DNA of 64,000 bases from Cystobasidium ongulense (GCA_022835595.1 BQUP01000006.1:1191307-1255306); one strand, 5' to 3'; positions 49,458 to 60,889 are shown, counted from the first letter of the stretch. Numbers and translations: made by a program. Notes: generated from the sequence alone by a model not told the origin.

Positions 49458-51029
49458 ATGGCGTCAAGAATTCTTCCCATCGCTCTGCTCGGTGAGGGCC
49501 TACTTCTTCCCCACACCTCCGTCCGCCTACTAATGGACCGGCTACCCTGCTCTTCACCATTGACTGTCTGTCAACGCTCTCCCACCCATGATGGACAGGT
49601 GCTGCCGCTATTGGAGTGCAGATGGGTGTAATTCCCTTCCTCGAATTCGCCGGTCTAAAAGGCGAGATTCCGACCCTACGTACCGGCAACTGTAAAAATG
49701 TAGAAGCATTGCATGCATGCGAAGGTGATAAACCTGCCTATCCTGTCAAAAGTACACCTGCTGACAGACTCTGCAGATCAATGGATTCACCGAGCAAGCG
49801 GAATCTCTTACCTTCCATGCTCGAGTCTTCCTGCCCGAGCAGGTGAGTGGAGGCCCGCGTCTCCGACCTGTCCAAACCAACTAAGTACCGGCATCTTCCT
49901 CATTCCAAAACAGCCTGGTGTCCAGCGATAGATCATTATTCGCTAGCAGTGCAAGATGCGCCAGGCGACACCGTCCAGATGTACGACACTCGGTCCGGCA
50001 AAGTGACACAAGTGACAATCCCAAATCTTCCAGCACATCTAGATGGCAAACTACACCTGCATGCTATAGAAGCTTGGATAGATCCAAAAGATTCCGAGAA
50101 GCTCACTTTCTTCCTCAACAATCACGCCGTACCAGTTTCCGCTTCTGGACAGGTTCAGGACCCACATGTCGTCGGTGCGGACTCGACTGTCGAGATCTTC
50201 GAGACAAGACTTGGAAGTGACACCTGGAAGCATGTAAAGACTGTCAGGCATCCTTTGTTGAGAACGCCTAACAATTTGGTTGCCACTGGACCCCGAAGCT
50301 TTTATGCTACAAATGACCACATTGACAAGACAGCCTGGGTGACTCTTATTTGATAAGGCTTTATTGTCAAGCTAGAACGTGGCTGATTCGCTCTTACCAA
50401 CCATTATAGAAACGATCTTTCTATCTAGCTTATGCGAAATTCCCCCCAACCGCAAGCACCATTGTTCACATTGATGCAAGCAATGACAAGATCGAATGCA
50501 TCGAGGCTGCCACTGGAATCTTCTACCCGAACGGAATAACCAAAGGACCTGACTCTAGCGTTTACGTAGCGAGCACTTCTAGCGGTGAAATAAAACAATT
50601 CCACGTACAAGCGGACCATACTCTTGTTGAAGGCGATACGGTTGCTAGAATCCCAAATCCAGTCGACAATATCGCTGTCGATGAAAAGGGAAATATCATT
50701 ATCGCTACTATACCTTCTATGCTCAGCTTCGTAGGCCGTTCTGCCAGTCAGGAGGGTCTCTCCCCTGCCACAGTTTGGAAGGTTTCTAACGAAACAAGCG
50801 ACCAAAAGTAGGTCCCCCGTTCGCCCGGAAAGACAAGGCTTGACTGATGGTAATCTTGTTTCGTAGATTCTATGGAAAGAAGTATAACCAGGAACGCTTG
50901 TGGTCTGATGGAAAAGGCGATATTGCTCCTGGCACAACCAATGCCCAACTCTATAATGGAAAGCTCTATATCACCGGGCTTACAACACCTAGCCTGGTAG
51001 TCTGTTCCGACCCAAGCTTCTCTACCTAG
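49458..51029 (+). CDS. Paraoxonase/arylesterase-like six-bladed beta-propeller
   Basis: This is a calcium-dependent lactonase/esterase-family propeller, probably membrane-anchored. Exons 49458-49491, 49599-49724, 49777-49842, 49914-50338, 50410-50807 and 50867-51029 give 403 residues. An uncleaved hydrophobic N-terminus (MASRILPIALLGAAAIGVQM) is as in PON1. Family features are HACEDQWIHRASGISYLPCS (Glu-Asp metal ligands), LHAIEAWID, TFFLNNH, VKTVRHPLLRTPNNLVATGP, SFYATNDHIDK, GIFYPNGITKGP, and PVDNIAVDEKGNI. Calcium ligands equivalent to Asn, Asn, Asp in NNL, TND and PNG are visible. The end is NAQLYNGKLYITGLTTPSLVVC. Two cysteines could form the PON-type disulfide. The substrate is unknown; lactones are typical for the family. 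Confidence 0.9.
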
Positions 51030-51394
51030 GTTATTGTTGACAAGGACCAGAGTAGTATCATTGGTTGTGAGAGTGGGACAAAGCAAGGTGCCGGCAAAGG
51101 AAAAATCTCCAAGGGATCTCTTGTGAAGCTGTCCCACTATATAATCGTAGTCGCAATATGCAGATTTCAAGTTTTCCACATGTCAAAGAGATTCACAATA
51201 AAATGATGCAATTCAGATTTCGGGCAATTTGAAACTGTAGATAGGATCCACCCTGTTATCTATCTGCTTTTCGCGATTAAATTACACACGTACACGAAAA
51301 GACAGTGGTGGCGAAGAGTAGCCGGACTTGCACTATTATTCCTTTTTAGCTCTTTGCATTACGAACGACTTCATTGCCAATATCCATCATCAAA
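51030..51394. other. intergenic, promoter of CCDC124
   Basis: These 365 bases between plus-strand genes show nothing beyond a pyrimidine-rich leader. Confidence 0.45.
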
Positions 51395-52765
51395 ATGGCG
51401 CCAAAGGGTAATCCTAAGTGAGTGTAGCTATGTCTTTGGTCTACTGAGAGTCGCGATACTGATTGCACGCACTACACTCCGCTCACTCGTCCGAAATCAT
51501 CAATCAATCAATGATCACCAATGCATCCGCTTATACAGAGCGGTAGCTGCTAGAGTACGTGACTGCCTCTCATCAGTATAATGATTGCTAATTAATTATC
51601 TACCTACACAGGAGGCAAAGGCTGGCGTAAGCTGTTATGTGTGGAATCACGCTCAGAGTACACAAGGTATTGATTTCGGTTATGATGCCCCATTCAGCGT
51701 GAAGCAGAGAAGAAAGGCAAAGAGGCCGCTACCAAAGTATGTTTATAAGACTCACTGGCACCAAATTGAACCCAGAGCTGATTGCAAACTGTCGTTTTCT
51801 GCATACTGTTAGGACGCACAAGAAGAAGAAGAATGGGGCAAAGGTGCTAAGAAGGAAAAAGGTCAAGACAAAGCTGCCAAAGCAGCGGCTGCCAGAGATG
51901 CAAAGGCAGCTCGTGATGCAGCATTAGCGTAGGTTCACCTTCTGTTTCGCTTGGGTAGATGCTGACAGCTCTTTCTACATTGCATTTACGCTCGGTCGAT
52001 CACCTTTCTATGTAGTGAGGAAGAAGCCGCACTTGTTTCAGCAAAGAAAGCAGCACCTAAAGCAGGAGCAAAGAAACCAGCCAAGATTGCTACGCCTGCA
52101 AAGTCATCGCCTGGTGGAACGACACCGGGTACACCTGCCCAGGCCGAAAGCAGTGCTGGTATCCCATCTTTTGAAGATGCTCTGAACGCGAATCCAGAAA
52201 CATTCAGTGCGAGTAATCTGGTAAGCTACTCTTTTAGCGGTACATACTATCATCAGAGCTCGACTAAGTTCTCCCTGCCCTAGGACGACGCCCTCTCATT
52301 GCTATCTCTGGTCAACGAGAAACAAGACAAAGCTTCCCTGGGATCCAAAGCAGCTACATCACTAGATGTAAGGCATAACATTACCTCCGAATTGCTAATT
52401 TACATGCTTACATTCCTTTTCCATTGATCTTAATTAGGCCCATCCCGAACGACGCTATAAAGCCGCATTTGCAGCATATAAAGAGCGAGAGCTACCAGAA
52501 TTACGAAAATCGCATCCAGGTCTTCGATTACAGCAATATGAAGAGTTGATGTTTAAAGATTTCAAGAAGAGTCCTGAAAATCCTTTCAATCAAGCTACTG
52601 TCGCTTTTGATGCTACAAAGGAGGAAAAGTTGGAAGCTTTGAAGAAATTGAGAGCTGAAACTGAAAACAGGTACATTGATGTTTCCTTCTGCCTTAAACC
52701 TAGACCTGTTGCTGAACCCAATGTATGCTTTCTGTTTCTATTACAGACTTCGAGAAAAGAAGTAA
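51395..52765 (+). CDS. CCDC124 family ribosome-associated protein
   Basis: CCDC124 (Lso2 in yeast) binds idle ribosomes near the A site and helps recovery from dormancy. Exons 51395-51417, 51539-51554, 51612-51626, 51698-51736, 51813-51928, 52016-52220, 52284-52367, 52438-52670 and 52747-52765 give 249 residues. The N-terminal half is a Lys/Ala/Glu helix assembled from exons of 16, 15 and 39 bases. A Pro/Thr linker follows. The conserved C-terminal block is HPERRYKAAFAAYKERELP, then LRKSHPGLRLQQYEELMFKD and FKKSPENPFNQ, which identifies the family. It ends with RLREKK. All nine phases agree. Two consecutive microexons make this gene easy to mis-annotate. Confidence 0.92.
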
Positions 52766-53672
52766 GCACAAATAGCAATATCATGAAGCGAAGAGAGAGA
52801 GAGAAGAGGAGGAGAAGGAGGACTGGATAAGGGACGAAGCAGCGCCAAAGTCTCGAAATTAGAAAATCGAGTCTATAACGGGGCTAAGGGCACAGCAGCT
52901 GAGTTGTTTGGCGTGTGATAGCAAGCCTAGGCACTCTAGAAACTTGTGCCCAGCCATATGCTAGTTGGACCACTCTCGAAGGCCTTACGTCTACCCGATA
53001 TTCCACTTGTGACTTCTTCACTTATCTATACACCAGCTTGATCCTCACCATGGCCTTCAACGCCATTTCCTGTTTGTTAGAAGTGTCCCCTTTGAACGTA
53101 TCGAGGACCTGAGTCGAAAATCAGACAAAGTGTCCAAACAAATGTACTCATCCTGTTGATTAATGTCCTGGAAACGGCTCTCGATCCCGAAATAACCGAG
53201 CAGCTGAGAGTCTTGTCGAGGATGTGGCTGTTTGGTATTTGGCTGTGTGGACTTCGAATAGTCACTGAAGCGCCTATTACACACTTACGACAGCAATCTT
53301 GTTGATGATGTAGTCGTCATGACATGGCTGATATCATTGACCAAGAAGCGTGCCCGGGGGGAGTGTATACGAGCCATGGCTCCGGTAATCTGGTCGCTGT
53401 TCCAATTCGGAGCCATCCAGGTTCACCAAATGATTCTTCAAATGACATTGGAGATTGTAGGCCATTAAACATCACCGACATGGTGACGAATGTTCTGAAA
53501 TGTCTGAAGCTGTTTCAGCTTTATACTACAGGGTTACCCGTAAGAGCCGTTTGATTGCTTGAAGCATAAGGGCAGGAAGAAATGATAGCAAACAAATTTT
53601 GATACTGATTGTCCGTAATTCACAAATTATTGCGTGGCACTATCCTCTTCTTCTATAAGGATATAGCTATCT
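52766..53672. other. no supported gene; exon-like fragments present
   Basis: In these 907 bases I could not build a complete gene. A minus-strand stretch at about 53041-53100 reads VLDTFKGDTSNKQEMALKAM between AG and GT borders. Another near 53290-53330 reads HDDYIINKIAV before a GTAAG donor. They look like exons of one small minus-strand gene, but no set of junctions kept the frame. Confidence 0.35.
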
Positions 53673-54492
53673 CTAGATCGCAAGGTCGTCACCGGCAGTT
53701 CCAACTCCATTTGCATTTTCTTGACTTTCTGGCCTTAGAGCTGTATCTTCGGCTCTGTGATGTAATCTAGTTTTTTTTTGATAGTAATTTTGCGTATGGG
53801 TGAGAGATAAGGCAGGGAAAGAAAGATGGCATGAACAGCATTAGTATATGTATTAATCACGCTTCTTGTCAAGAGGCGATTTGAGCACAATTCCAAAGCA
53901 TTCAAACGACGAGACTTACGGGACAGTAGCTTTCGGAACATGTGGCATATCAGTTTCATCAACTGTGTAGTTCTGAGTGCGTGGAACGCTTGATAATTGG
54001 TTCTTGTCGCCTGCTGGAGCTTTCGCTGTGGTGAGGGTGGATAGTGGAGAATCGGGCGGAAGCGTGGTTGATATGCGTGAAGGATGCGTAAAAGAAGAGA
54101 CACGATGATATCAATATAGGCTGCTCTGATTCCAATACTGTATAGCCGCGTTCCAGACTGCGTCTTGCAAGGCAAGCAATTGGTCGTGGTTGCTTGTGAC
54201 GGCAGTGACACACGACAGCAGCCCGCTTCGACAGCTTGAAGGAACCGGACCATGAAGCGACATGAACAAGCAAGTGCCGAACTCACATTGCAACAATCTC
54301 AATTTCTCCTCTGCAGCTCTATCACGTTGATTCTCAGCGTCTGCTTTCTCTTGAGCTTTATCATCTTTTGAATCTAGTAATCCACGCTCGAGTTTGTGTA
54401 GTTTCTCCTATCAATAGCCAGAACTGGATGAGCAAGCGCTCTGGTAATGTATTCAAGACATGATAGGATCTCATCTCACGCTTATTGTCATT
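53673..54492 (-). CDS. Small coiled-coil protein, unknown family
   Basis: Minus-strand exons are 54492-54481, 54407-54287, 54025-53920 and 53766-53673, giving 110 residues. All three junctions agree in phase, with good polypyrimidine acceptors, which supports a real gene. Exon 1 is 12 bases (MTIS). Residues 5-45 form a charged coiled coil (EKLHKLERGLLDSKDDKAQE, then ENQRDRAAEEKLRLLQ). The rest is probably disordered: QNYTVDETDMPHVPKATVP and an acidic end, GVGTAGDDLAI. I do not recognise it. It might be a small subunit of a larger complex. The conserved-looking DETDMPHVPKATVP segment would be the place to search from. Confidence 0.6.
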
Positions 54493-55474
54493 TTGTATGC
54501 TTTATGAGTTAGACGATGTGGTGAAAGTGCGAGCCTGCGTACAGTAGTTGCTCGCTCGTCTTCTCGAGTGCCTGTCAATCGTCGCACTGGCCAGCAGGTT
54601 CCTTACAACGCGGGCGATAAGCAGACTCTCCAGCAATTAGACACAGAACCAGCCAGCGCGCACAATGGCTAATAAATTGGCAGTTTGTCACTTCAATGTT
54701 CCCTCGACTTATTACGCCACCCGGTATACAGCATCATGTTGAAGTCGACATCAACGAGAGAATGGACTAGAGCATCATTCAGAAGAATGCTCGTGATAAA
54801 TTGCATGCTTACCGCCTACCATATCTTTTACAGGCAATTGTAATAAGGTTATAGAACAAACAGGGAATGATTCATTCCCTATTTCCTCAGCCAGGCAGGA
54901 CTAGATTGAGGAACATTGAGAGAGAGGAATATACGAGTATATCACGAGAAAGAAAGAAAGAAAGAAAGCGCATTGGAAAGAGGAAAAATCTTAGATCTTA
55001 CAGTTTTGATACATGCAAATCGAACATGCAGTAGACTTCTAAAAGAGCACGAGAGAAATACCTTCCTAGAATATCGAGAACGAAAGCAAAAGTTGACAAC
55101 ATAGTATAGGTCTTACAGTATAGAAGCTCAAAATGGTGAAAAAGCGATTGTAAGAAATCTTTCTCCGTCTCCCTCGTTCCCTCCTGCAGAGGTGATATGC
55201 CTAATGCTTGCTCATACCGTATGAAATGATTTGTCACGAACAAATTCAATTTTTCCAAAACTTCCTACATATGAAAAATATGTATATACTACTGAATCAT
55301 TGCATCCTGCCATCTTTTCTTTTCTTTTCATATTTCTAGAGATCGTTCTTCATTTCGATTTCTCCGATTTGTCTAGTAGTGTGTATCCTTGTATCATTTC
55401 TTGCGTGCTTGAGTCTTTGTTACAATTCTTATCATAAATTCACCCATACTTCTTGCCTGCTTTGAATCGTTTTT
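54493..55474. other. intergenic with GAAA tetranucleotide run
   Basis: These 982 bases lie between two minus-strand genes. A GAAA repeat lies at about 54946-54968. The region is AT-rich and no gene is supported. Confidence 0.5.
54946..54968. repeat. (GAAA)n microsatellite
   Basis: A short perfect run of GAAA units is visible. It lies in the intergenic region upstream of the small coiled-coil gene. Confidence 0.8.
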
Positions 55475-56753
55475 CTATTCCGGAAGCGAAGGTAAATGCG
55501 CGCGTTGCATTGACACCTCCACCGCTGCATTTATAAGAAAGCCTACGTTAGTCGATACTCTCACCTTTCAAGTAGAAGAGCGCAGACTCACGTGTGTTAG
55601 CACCCGTTGACATGTCACCATTAGAAAATGATTCTCCTGATCCAAAGCTTAACCGTTGTCTATGCAGTTGAGGTAGTTTGGGAATGAGAGCGAGTCCAAC
55701 CAGCGAGATAAGATTTAGGGAGAATAGAGCAGGATGATGATCATATCTCGTATAATGCGTTGACAGTAAAAATCTGCGGGAAAAGAAATGATACGTGAAG
55801 GAAAGAAAGAACCAAACAAGACCTGATGTCAGCGAGTGCCTGACGAAGATGGAATTTTTCCAATTCTTGAAAGAAAGGAGGAACACTCACAAGCATATAG
55901 GTAATGAAGTCAACCATTTCTTAGCTGGTGTGTATTGTTCTCCTCCGTCAATCTGTTCCCACATTGTGAGTCTGTCCCATACGCCAGAATTGCTTTCGAA
56001 TGGTACGCCCTCGACGAAGTGAAACATGATGTAGGTCGCCTGTAGGATAGAAACTGATGTTAGAGAAGGAAAGTAAGTATTGTGAAAGTGAAGTAGGACT
56101 TACCAGCAAGTAGCCTTGAAGGACGATTGTCCAGGACGTGTCTTGCTCTATGCCGGGTATGCTGTCGACGAGGATCTTGCCGACGACGATGAGTACAATA
56201 TGGATGAGCCATGCGCCTGGCAAGCGTTATTCGTCAGTACTTGTGCACTGGCGTGATGCCTGCGGCTAGATCCACGACGCAACTGTCGCTTTCCGTTGCG
56301 ATCAACGCAACACTTCCTCGACTCACCTTTATAATTGACCCAATCTGCATTCAGGTTTGCCATTGCAGACTGGTCGAGTGCGTCGTCGTAATTCTCTTTA
56401 ATCTCGTGCATGGACAGGATGGATGAGGATCTGCCTCTCTTTGTTGTACTTGACGGGGGTGAGTTGGAAATCAAGCTGGGCAAGGCGGACAGGTTCAATG
56501 GCGGTATGCTGGCACTATTGCTGGTGCTGCTGCTGCCTTCGCCCATCGCGCTGCTGCTCTTGGAGCGATAGAAGTGAGAGTGCGGGTTGCTGCTGCTGGC
56601 TGATGAAGACGAGGATGAGGACGATGCTGATGCTGATGCTGGTGCTGCTGCTGGCGATGCTGGGACTCTGAGCGAGGTCGTCGCCGTGTTGCTGGCGGTT
56701 GCTGCCCTCGAACGGGCTGCGCGAGGCGACAGGGGAGGAGAGAAGCGGCCCAT
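55475..56753 (-). CDS. ORM1: ORM family regulator of serine palmitoyltransferase
   Basis: ORM proteins sit in the ER membrane, bind serine palmitoyltransferase and hold back sphingolipid synthesis. In yeast, phosphorylation of the N-terminus releases the brake. Minus-strand exons are 56753-56327, 56216-56104, 56039-55891, 55773-55592 and 55524-55475, giving 306 residues, against about 215 in yeast and 153 in human. Core landmarks are NLNADWVNYKGAWLIHIVLI, LPxGIEQDTSWT-like text in IPGIEQDTSWT, TYIMFHFVEGVPFE, LTMWEQIDGGEQYTPAKKWL, LFLLSTHYTRYD and LIPKLPQLHRQRLSF. Four hydrophobic segments fit the ORM topology. The first 130 residues are Ser-rich, with a run of about ten serines and RGRSSSILSMHE, likely kinase targets. 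Confidence 0.95.
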
Positions 56754-57542
56754 TGGGTGGGTGGTGGATGGTAGAATGCGCTGGATGGGGGTCCACTGTG
56801 CTTGGTGATGGTCTCGCTTGCGTGTGTGCTGCTGCTTGCTCCACGTTGCTGCTTCTTGCGGTGGAATGGATGGTAAAGAGTCAAGAGAGAGCGCTGAACG
56901 AAGAGTCGAGTTGCAAGCTGGGAAAGACGGCTGTCAGTGGACGATGGCAAGCGAAGGGCAGCAGGACAGAGCACACAGAGCACACACGGCATACCCGCCT
57001 GTTCTCGCTCTCTTGTCGCCCACCCACGCGTGCATACTCGCTCGTATATCATACGGCGATGATGCAGGGTGGCGACTGTGAGAGCGTGAACCAAGCAAGC
57101 ACGCAGGCAGGCAAGACTATCAGCATGACACGTCTACCCTCATCTGCGACACTCCCCACTCTGCATCCTCGACAAGTCCTGCATCCTCGACTCGTGTCAA
57201 TCTCGTCCCAGCCAGCCAGCCAGCTCAGACACGTGTCTCGCTTTCATGCTGCGATCATTTTATGTCTAAAACCTCGGATTGATTCGCAGACATCTTGTCT
57301 ACTACATCGATTGTATTCGAGAACACAATCGTCTACTGCAGATACAGTGTGATAGTGGTAATGCTACTTCGCTACATCGCTACATAGTGGACTTGCATGA
57401 TTGCACATCTGTGGTACAAACGATTGGATAAGATCATATACGTGCCAAGGAAGACGAGGAGAACAATAGAATGATAGTCCAAGCGTGACTGCAGCAGGAT
57501 CAGAGCAAAGCTCATCCCCAGTCTCGTAATACTCCCATCAGC
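56754..57542. other. intergenic, ORM promoter and kinase 3' side
   Basis: These 789 bases lie between two minus-strand genes. Open frames here mirror the low-complexity ORM leader and show no motif. No gene is supported. Confidence 0.5.
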
Positions 57543-59327
57543 TTAGATACTTGCTGCTCGAGTCCCAGACTTGGGTATCGTCAAATAGGCATCCGATCCG
57601 AATCCATCCATAGTGAAGAGATCAAGGTGTCCACCAAAGTACTGTCAACCGCAATCATTCACATTGTCAGTCTCAGTGCGAATGACCCTCTCAAAACAAG
57701 CTTATAATGGCACCCACCTCGGCATAAACCTTACACAATCCAAGGGAAAGGCCAAACGAAACTCGCTGCCCAGGTAATCCCAATCTCTCATCTGCTTCTT
57801 CACCTAGTTGCTCCTGTATCGTAGCTCCTATTCTAGGTGTATTCCTAAAGACGCCTATATACTCCTTGTGATATGGGTGTGAGAAACGCAGTAAGCCAGA
57901 TCTTGAAGCTGTTACAAGTGGTCTGTCATCTTTAGAATAGACTGGTGGTTGATATTCAGGTGATATACCGCCAGCTGTAAATATAAAATAAAGACATTGA
58001 AACAATCAGCTCCAGTCGAGTGAGTCTTTAGGTTAATGTTGCAAGAGCCAACAGAACTTACACTCATCCGATATTCTCACACCAACTAAACTAGCCGTCT
58101 CCGACAGTGTAACATAAACTTTACCTGCTTTTTCAGTTTGTCCATTCTTAACAGCCGCGAGTATTGAATTCTTTATCAATTCAAAACAAATGAATTGTAA
58201 ATGATCATTGATAAAAGCAAACCTAATATTCTTGGCGTTATTCCCATTTATAACGATTTCAATATTTGAAATACCAGTAACTTGAGGTAGTATTGATTCT
58301 AATGATTTGATACTTTCATATGGTGATAATGAAGTATCTATTATTCCTATGTATCGGTGCGAATCTTGTAATGGTCCATGTTCCAACGTATCATGATATT
58401 GCGTTGTTAAGGCTATATGCTGTTCTGCTAGGACTCGTCTTGCTATCCGCGAACGGAGCATACGCTAGATGTGCAGATGGACAGGTCAGCATTGAAGCAC
58501 ATGACAACGCACGTCAATAGACAAGACTCACAGTCATAAACCTCTCCCGAGCAGCAGCAGGTAAGTGTATGCTACTCTCCAATAAGCCAATCATCATTCT
58601 AGGTATAGTACCCCAATGATCTTTCAATAAATTCTTTAAAACATCACAAAACTGCTCATTATCTGATAGACTATTTATATTTGGAAATTTACGTATACGT
58701 TCAAAAGAATCTAAATAGGAAATGTATACTCTTTCTAAATTTGGATTTAAGCCTACTACAAATGGTAAATTTTGTAGATCTCGTATACGGTGTGCTATTC
58801 TGACTGGAAGTTCTTGGCGGACCTGTTGGATCATAATAGAAAACGACGTATGGAAGCATGTCTATTAGTATTGCTACGAGTAATATGCATTCTGTAGCTT
58901 GTAACTAGGAAACCTACAAAATTACCAGCTTGTAAGAGTTTAGCTTCGTTCAGACTCTCGCCGAAATTCATCATTTGTTTGAGTGAAATAGGCACAGCCG
59001 GATTGTTTGATAGTTTTGCTATAACTGACATCACAAAAAAGGGAGATGAAAGAACACGGCCATCAATTAGTATATTTTGGAGCCCCAGAGATGCGGACGG
59101 CACTCCGCTCAATTGTGTCTGATCAAGAGGGAACAAAGCAGAGATGGTGAGGAAACGTACTATTGTTACCATAGAAATGTTGGCTCTGGAACAAAGAGTC
59201 TCGTCTCGTTTGCACATTCTGCGCGGCCGCTCGGAGACAGCGAGTACACCTCTATAACACCAAGCGATGGTGTGAGCATTCAGCTTTCGTGGTGCCTTGG
59301 ATGAGGCAACTATTAAGGACTTACCAT
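57543..59327 (-). CDS. Mitochondrial PDK/BCKDK-type protein kinase
   Basis: This GHKL-fold Ser kinase inactivates a mitochondrial 2-oxoacid dehydrogenase E1 (pyruvate or branched-chain). Minus-strand exons are 59327-59325, 59251-59170, 59118-59104, 59024-58918, 58822-58532, 58464-58062, 57974-57718 and 57641-57543, giving 418 residues. Exon 1 contributes only the ATG. Residues 2-27 are Arg-rich without acids until RRDS, a good targeting peptide. A 15-base exon completes DTIERI. The helical domain has QELPVRIAHRIRDLQNLPF. The kinase core has the N box FELIKNSILAAV, G1 RISDESGGISPEY (Ser where a Gly is usual), FGLSLGLCKVYAEYFGG and the closing GFGSDAYLTIPK. I cannot decide between the pyruvate (PKP) and branched-chain type. 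Confidence 0.9.
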
Positions 59328-59661
59328 GATAGGGTTACTTGAACGTCGTGAACCGTCTGCTTCTAATGTGAGTCAAGTATGGGCAGATGCTACCGCTTGT
59401 CCTGGATCGTGTTTGGTGGCAGCATTGACTCGACAGGTAAAGGGAAGGCAGCTAGTGAAGGGATAGCCTCTGAGCTTTTCTGAGCAAGACGTGTTGATGA
59501 CGATATTCAGCAGTCTTGCAGCAGCTATCTTGCTCGTGGATTGACTCTTCGGTTCGAGTTGGTTGGATGGCAAGAAAGCAGGCCGTCTTCGTGCTTCTTC
59601 TCGTCGTTGTTCTCCTCATCACGACCAACTCGAGCATTTCGCAGCTAGATCGCACACAAGC
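59328..59661. promoter_or_regulatory. bidirectional promoter, PDK-type kinase / LSM4
   Basis: The divergent start codons are 334 bases apart. No named element is convincing; the call rests on arrangement. Confidence 0.5.
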
Positions 59662-60533
59662 ATGCTTCCATTAGCGCTGCTATTTGCAGCTCAGGGAAAG
59701 CCTATGGTGAGTATAGTCTGCATCGACACGGCTTTACGTACTGCTGTGCGTGCGTGTGGTGTTCTTCGTGGCTGATTTGAAAGTACTCAAGCTTGTCGAA
59801 CTCAAGAATGGCGAAACATTCAACGGTCATTTAATAGCTTGCGATAACTTTATGAACGTCACTCTTAAAGATGCCTACGAGACATCAGCGGTGAGGCTTT
59901 GTTGGTCTGCTACATTCGGGACATCAGGCTGATCGCAGTCGCTCTGCTTGTCCGACTACAGGACGGCGAACGCTTCTGGAAGATGCCTGAACTATATCTG
60001 AGAGGCAACATGGTATGCCACTTCTTCATGAAATGCATCATAGTTCAATTGAAACAGTCCTTGTGCTGAGATGTATGCGCTTGCCTGCTTCACAGATCAA
60101 GTACATTCGAGTGGCAGAAGATGTAAGGGCCTCAAGCATCTACCCAACATGCGGACGTAGTCGTGAGGATACATTGAATGAAGCTAATGCATCTGTCACA
60201 ATCAGGTCATCGACTCTGCTAAAGCAGCGGAACAAGAGGCGCGGCAACGGAGAGAAGGTCAATCACATCGAGGAGGGAGAACAGACAGCCGTGGAGGTCG
60301 TGGAGGAGGTAAGCCTGAATTATCAGACCCACGCTACGCATGGAAGCAACCTCGCTGATTGTATGTACTCTGCGGTTGTAACAGGCGACCGTGGCGGACG
60401 AGGTGGACGAGGTGAGGAATTACGCCAACATGCTTATCGACATAATGAACTTAGCTAACATGCGCCACTCGATACAGGCGGTAGAGGCGGTAACGAACGT
60501 GGAGGCAGAGGCGGTAGGGGTAGAGGTGCTTAA
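59662..60533 (+). CDS. LSM4: U6 snRNP Sm-like protein LSm4
   Basis: This is a subunit of the LSm2-8 ring on U6 snRNA and of the cytoplasmic LSm1-7 decapping activator. Exons 59662-59706, 59792-59890, 59962-60012, 60096-60122, 60206-60308, 60385-60411 and 60478-60533 give 135 residues. Sm1 reads [20 protein letters not shown] with MNVTLKDAY. Sm2 reads [16 protein letters not shown]. The C-terminal 45 residues are an RGG-rich tail ([29 protein letters not shown]), which in other fungi promotes P-body assembly and is an arginine-methylation target. One tail segment sits on a 27-base exon, whose skipping would keep the frame. The start [15 protein letters not shown] is the family's standard N-terminus. 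Confidence 0.96.
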
Positions 60534-60889
60534 CGTCAGTAACGTTAGACAAGCCATCCATGCAGCAAAGAAAAGTGAAAAGCACAGCCTGAGCCCTGGA
60601 GGACCAGAGGGGTATAGGATGTACTGACTGACGGTACCATCAGCCTCGCTTGGTGGAAGAGGCTAAAGACGCGGTCATAATTGTGACGGAGAGGACGGGA
60701 TAACCTTCATTGCTGACGAACTTACTAATTCGCTTGCTCACCAATACGGCCACGCATAACAGGACGTGCACCGCATACCGAACACCCCATTTGCAAGTAA
60801 GTTGTTTCCCGCAAAAGGCCTCAACGCACTTCTGCTCTGCTCTCATCCTATATACTCAGACGGATCCCTTCGAAAGTCTATTAAACGAT
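60534..60889. other. intergenic, promoter of the J-like protein gene
   Basis: These 356 bases lie between plus-strand genes. An open frame continues upstream of the chosen ATG at 60890 but begins at a non-ATG codon and lacks proline-rich character. No gene is supported. Confidence 0.45.

Noticed and set aside
52800-52918. Plus-strand segment reading KVSKLENRVYNGAKGTAAEL after CCDC124
   Set aside because: It looks protein-like but has no start, no acceptor that fits, and CCDC124 already ends at a family-typical C-terminus.
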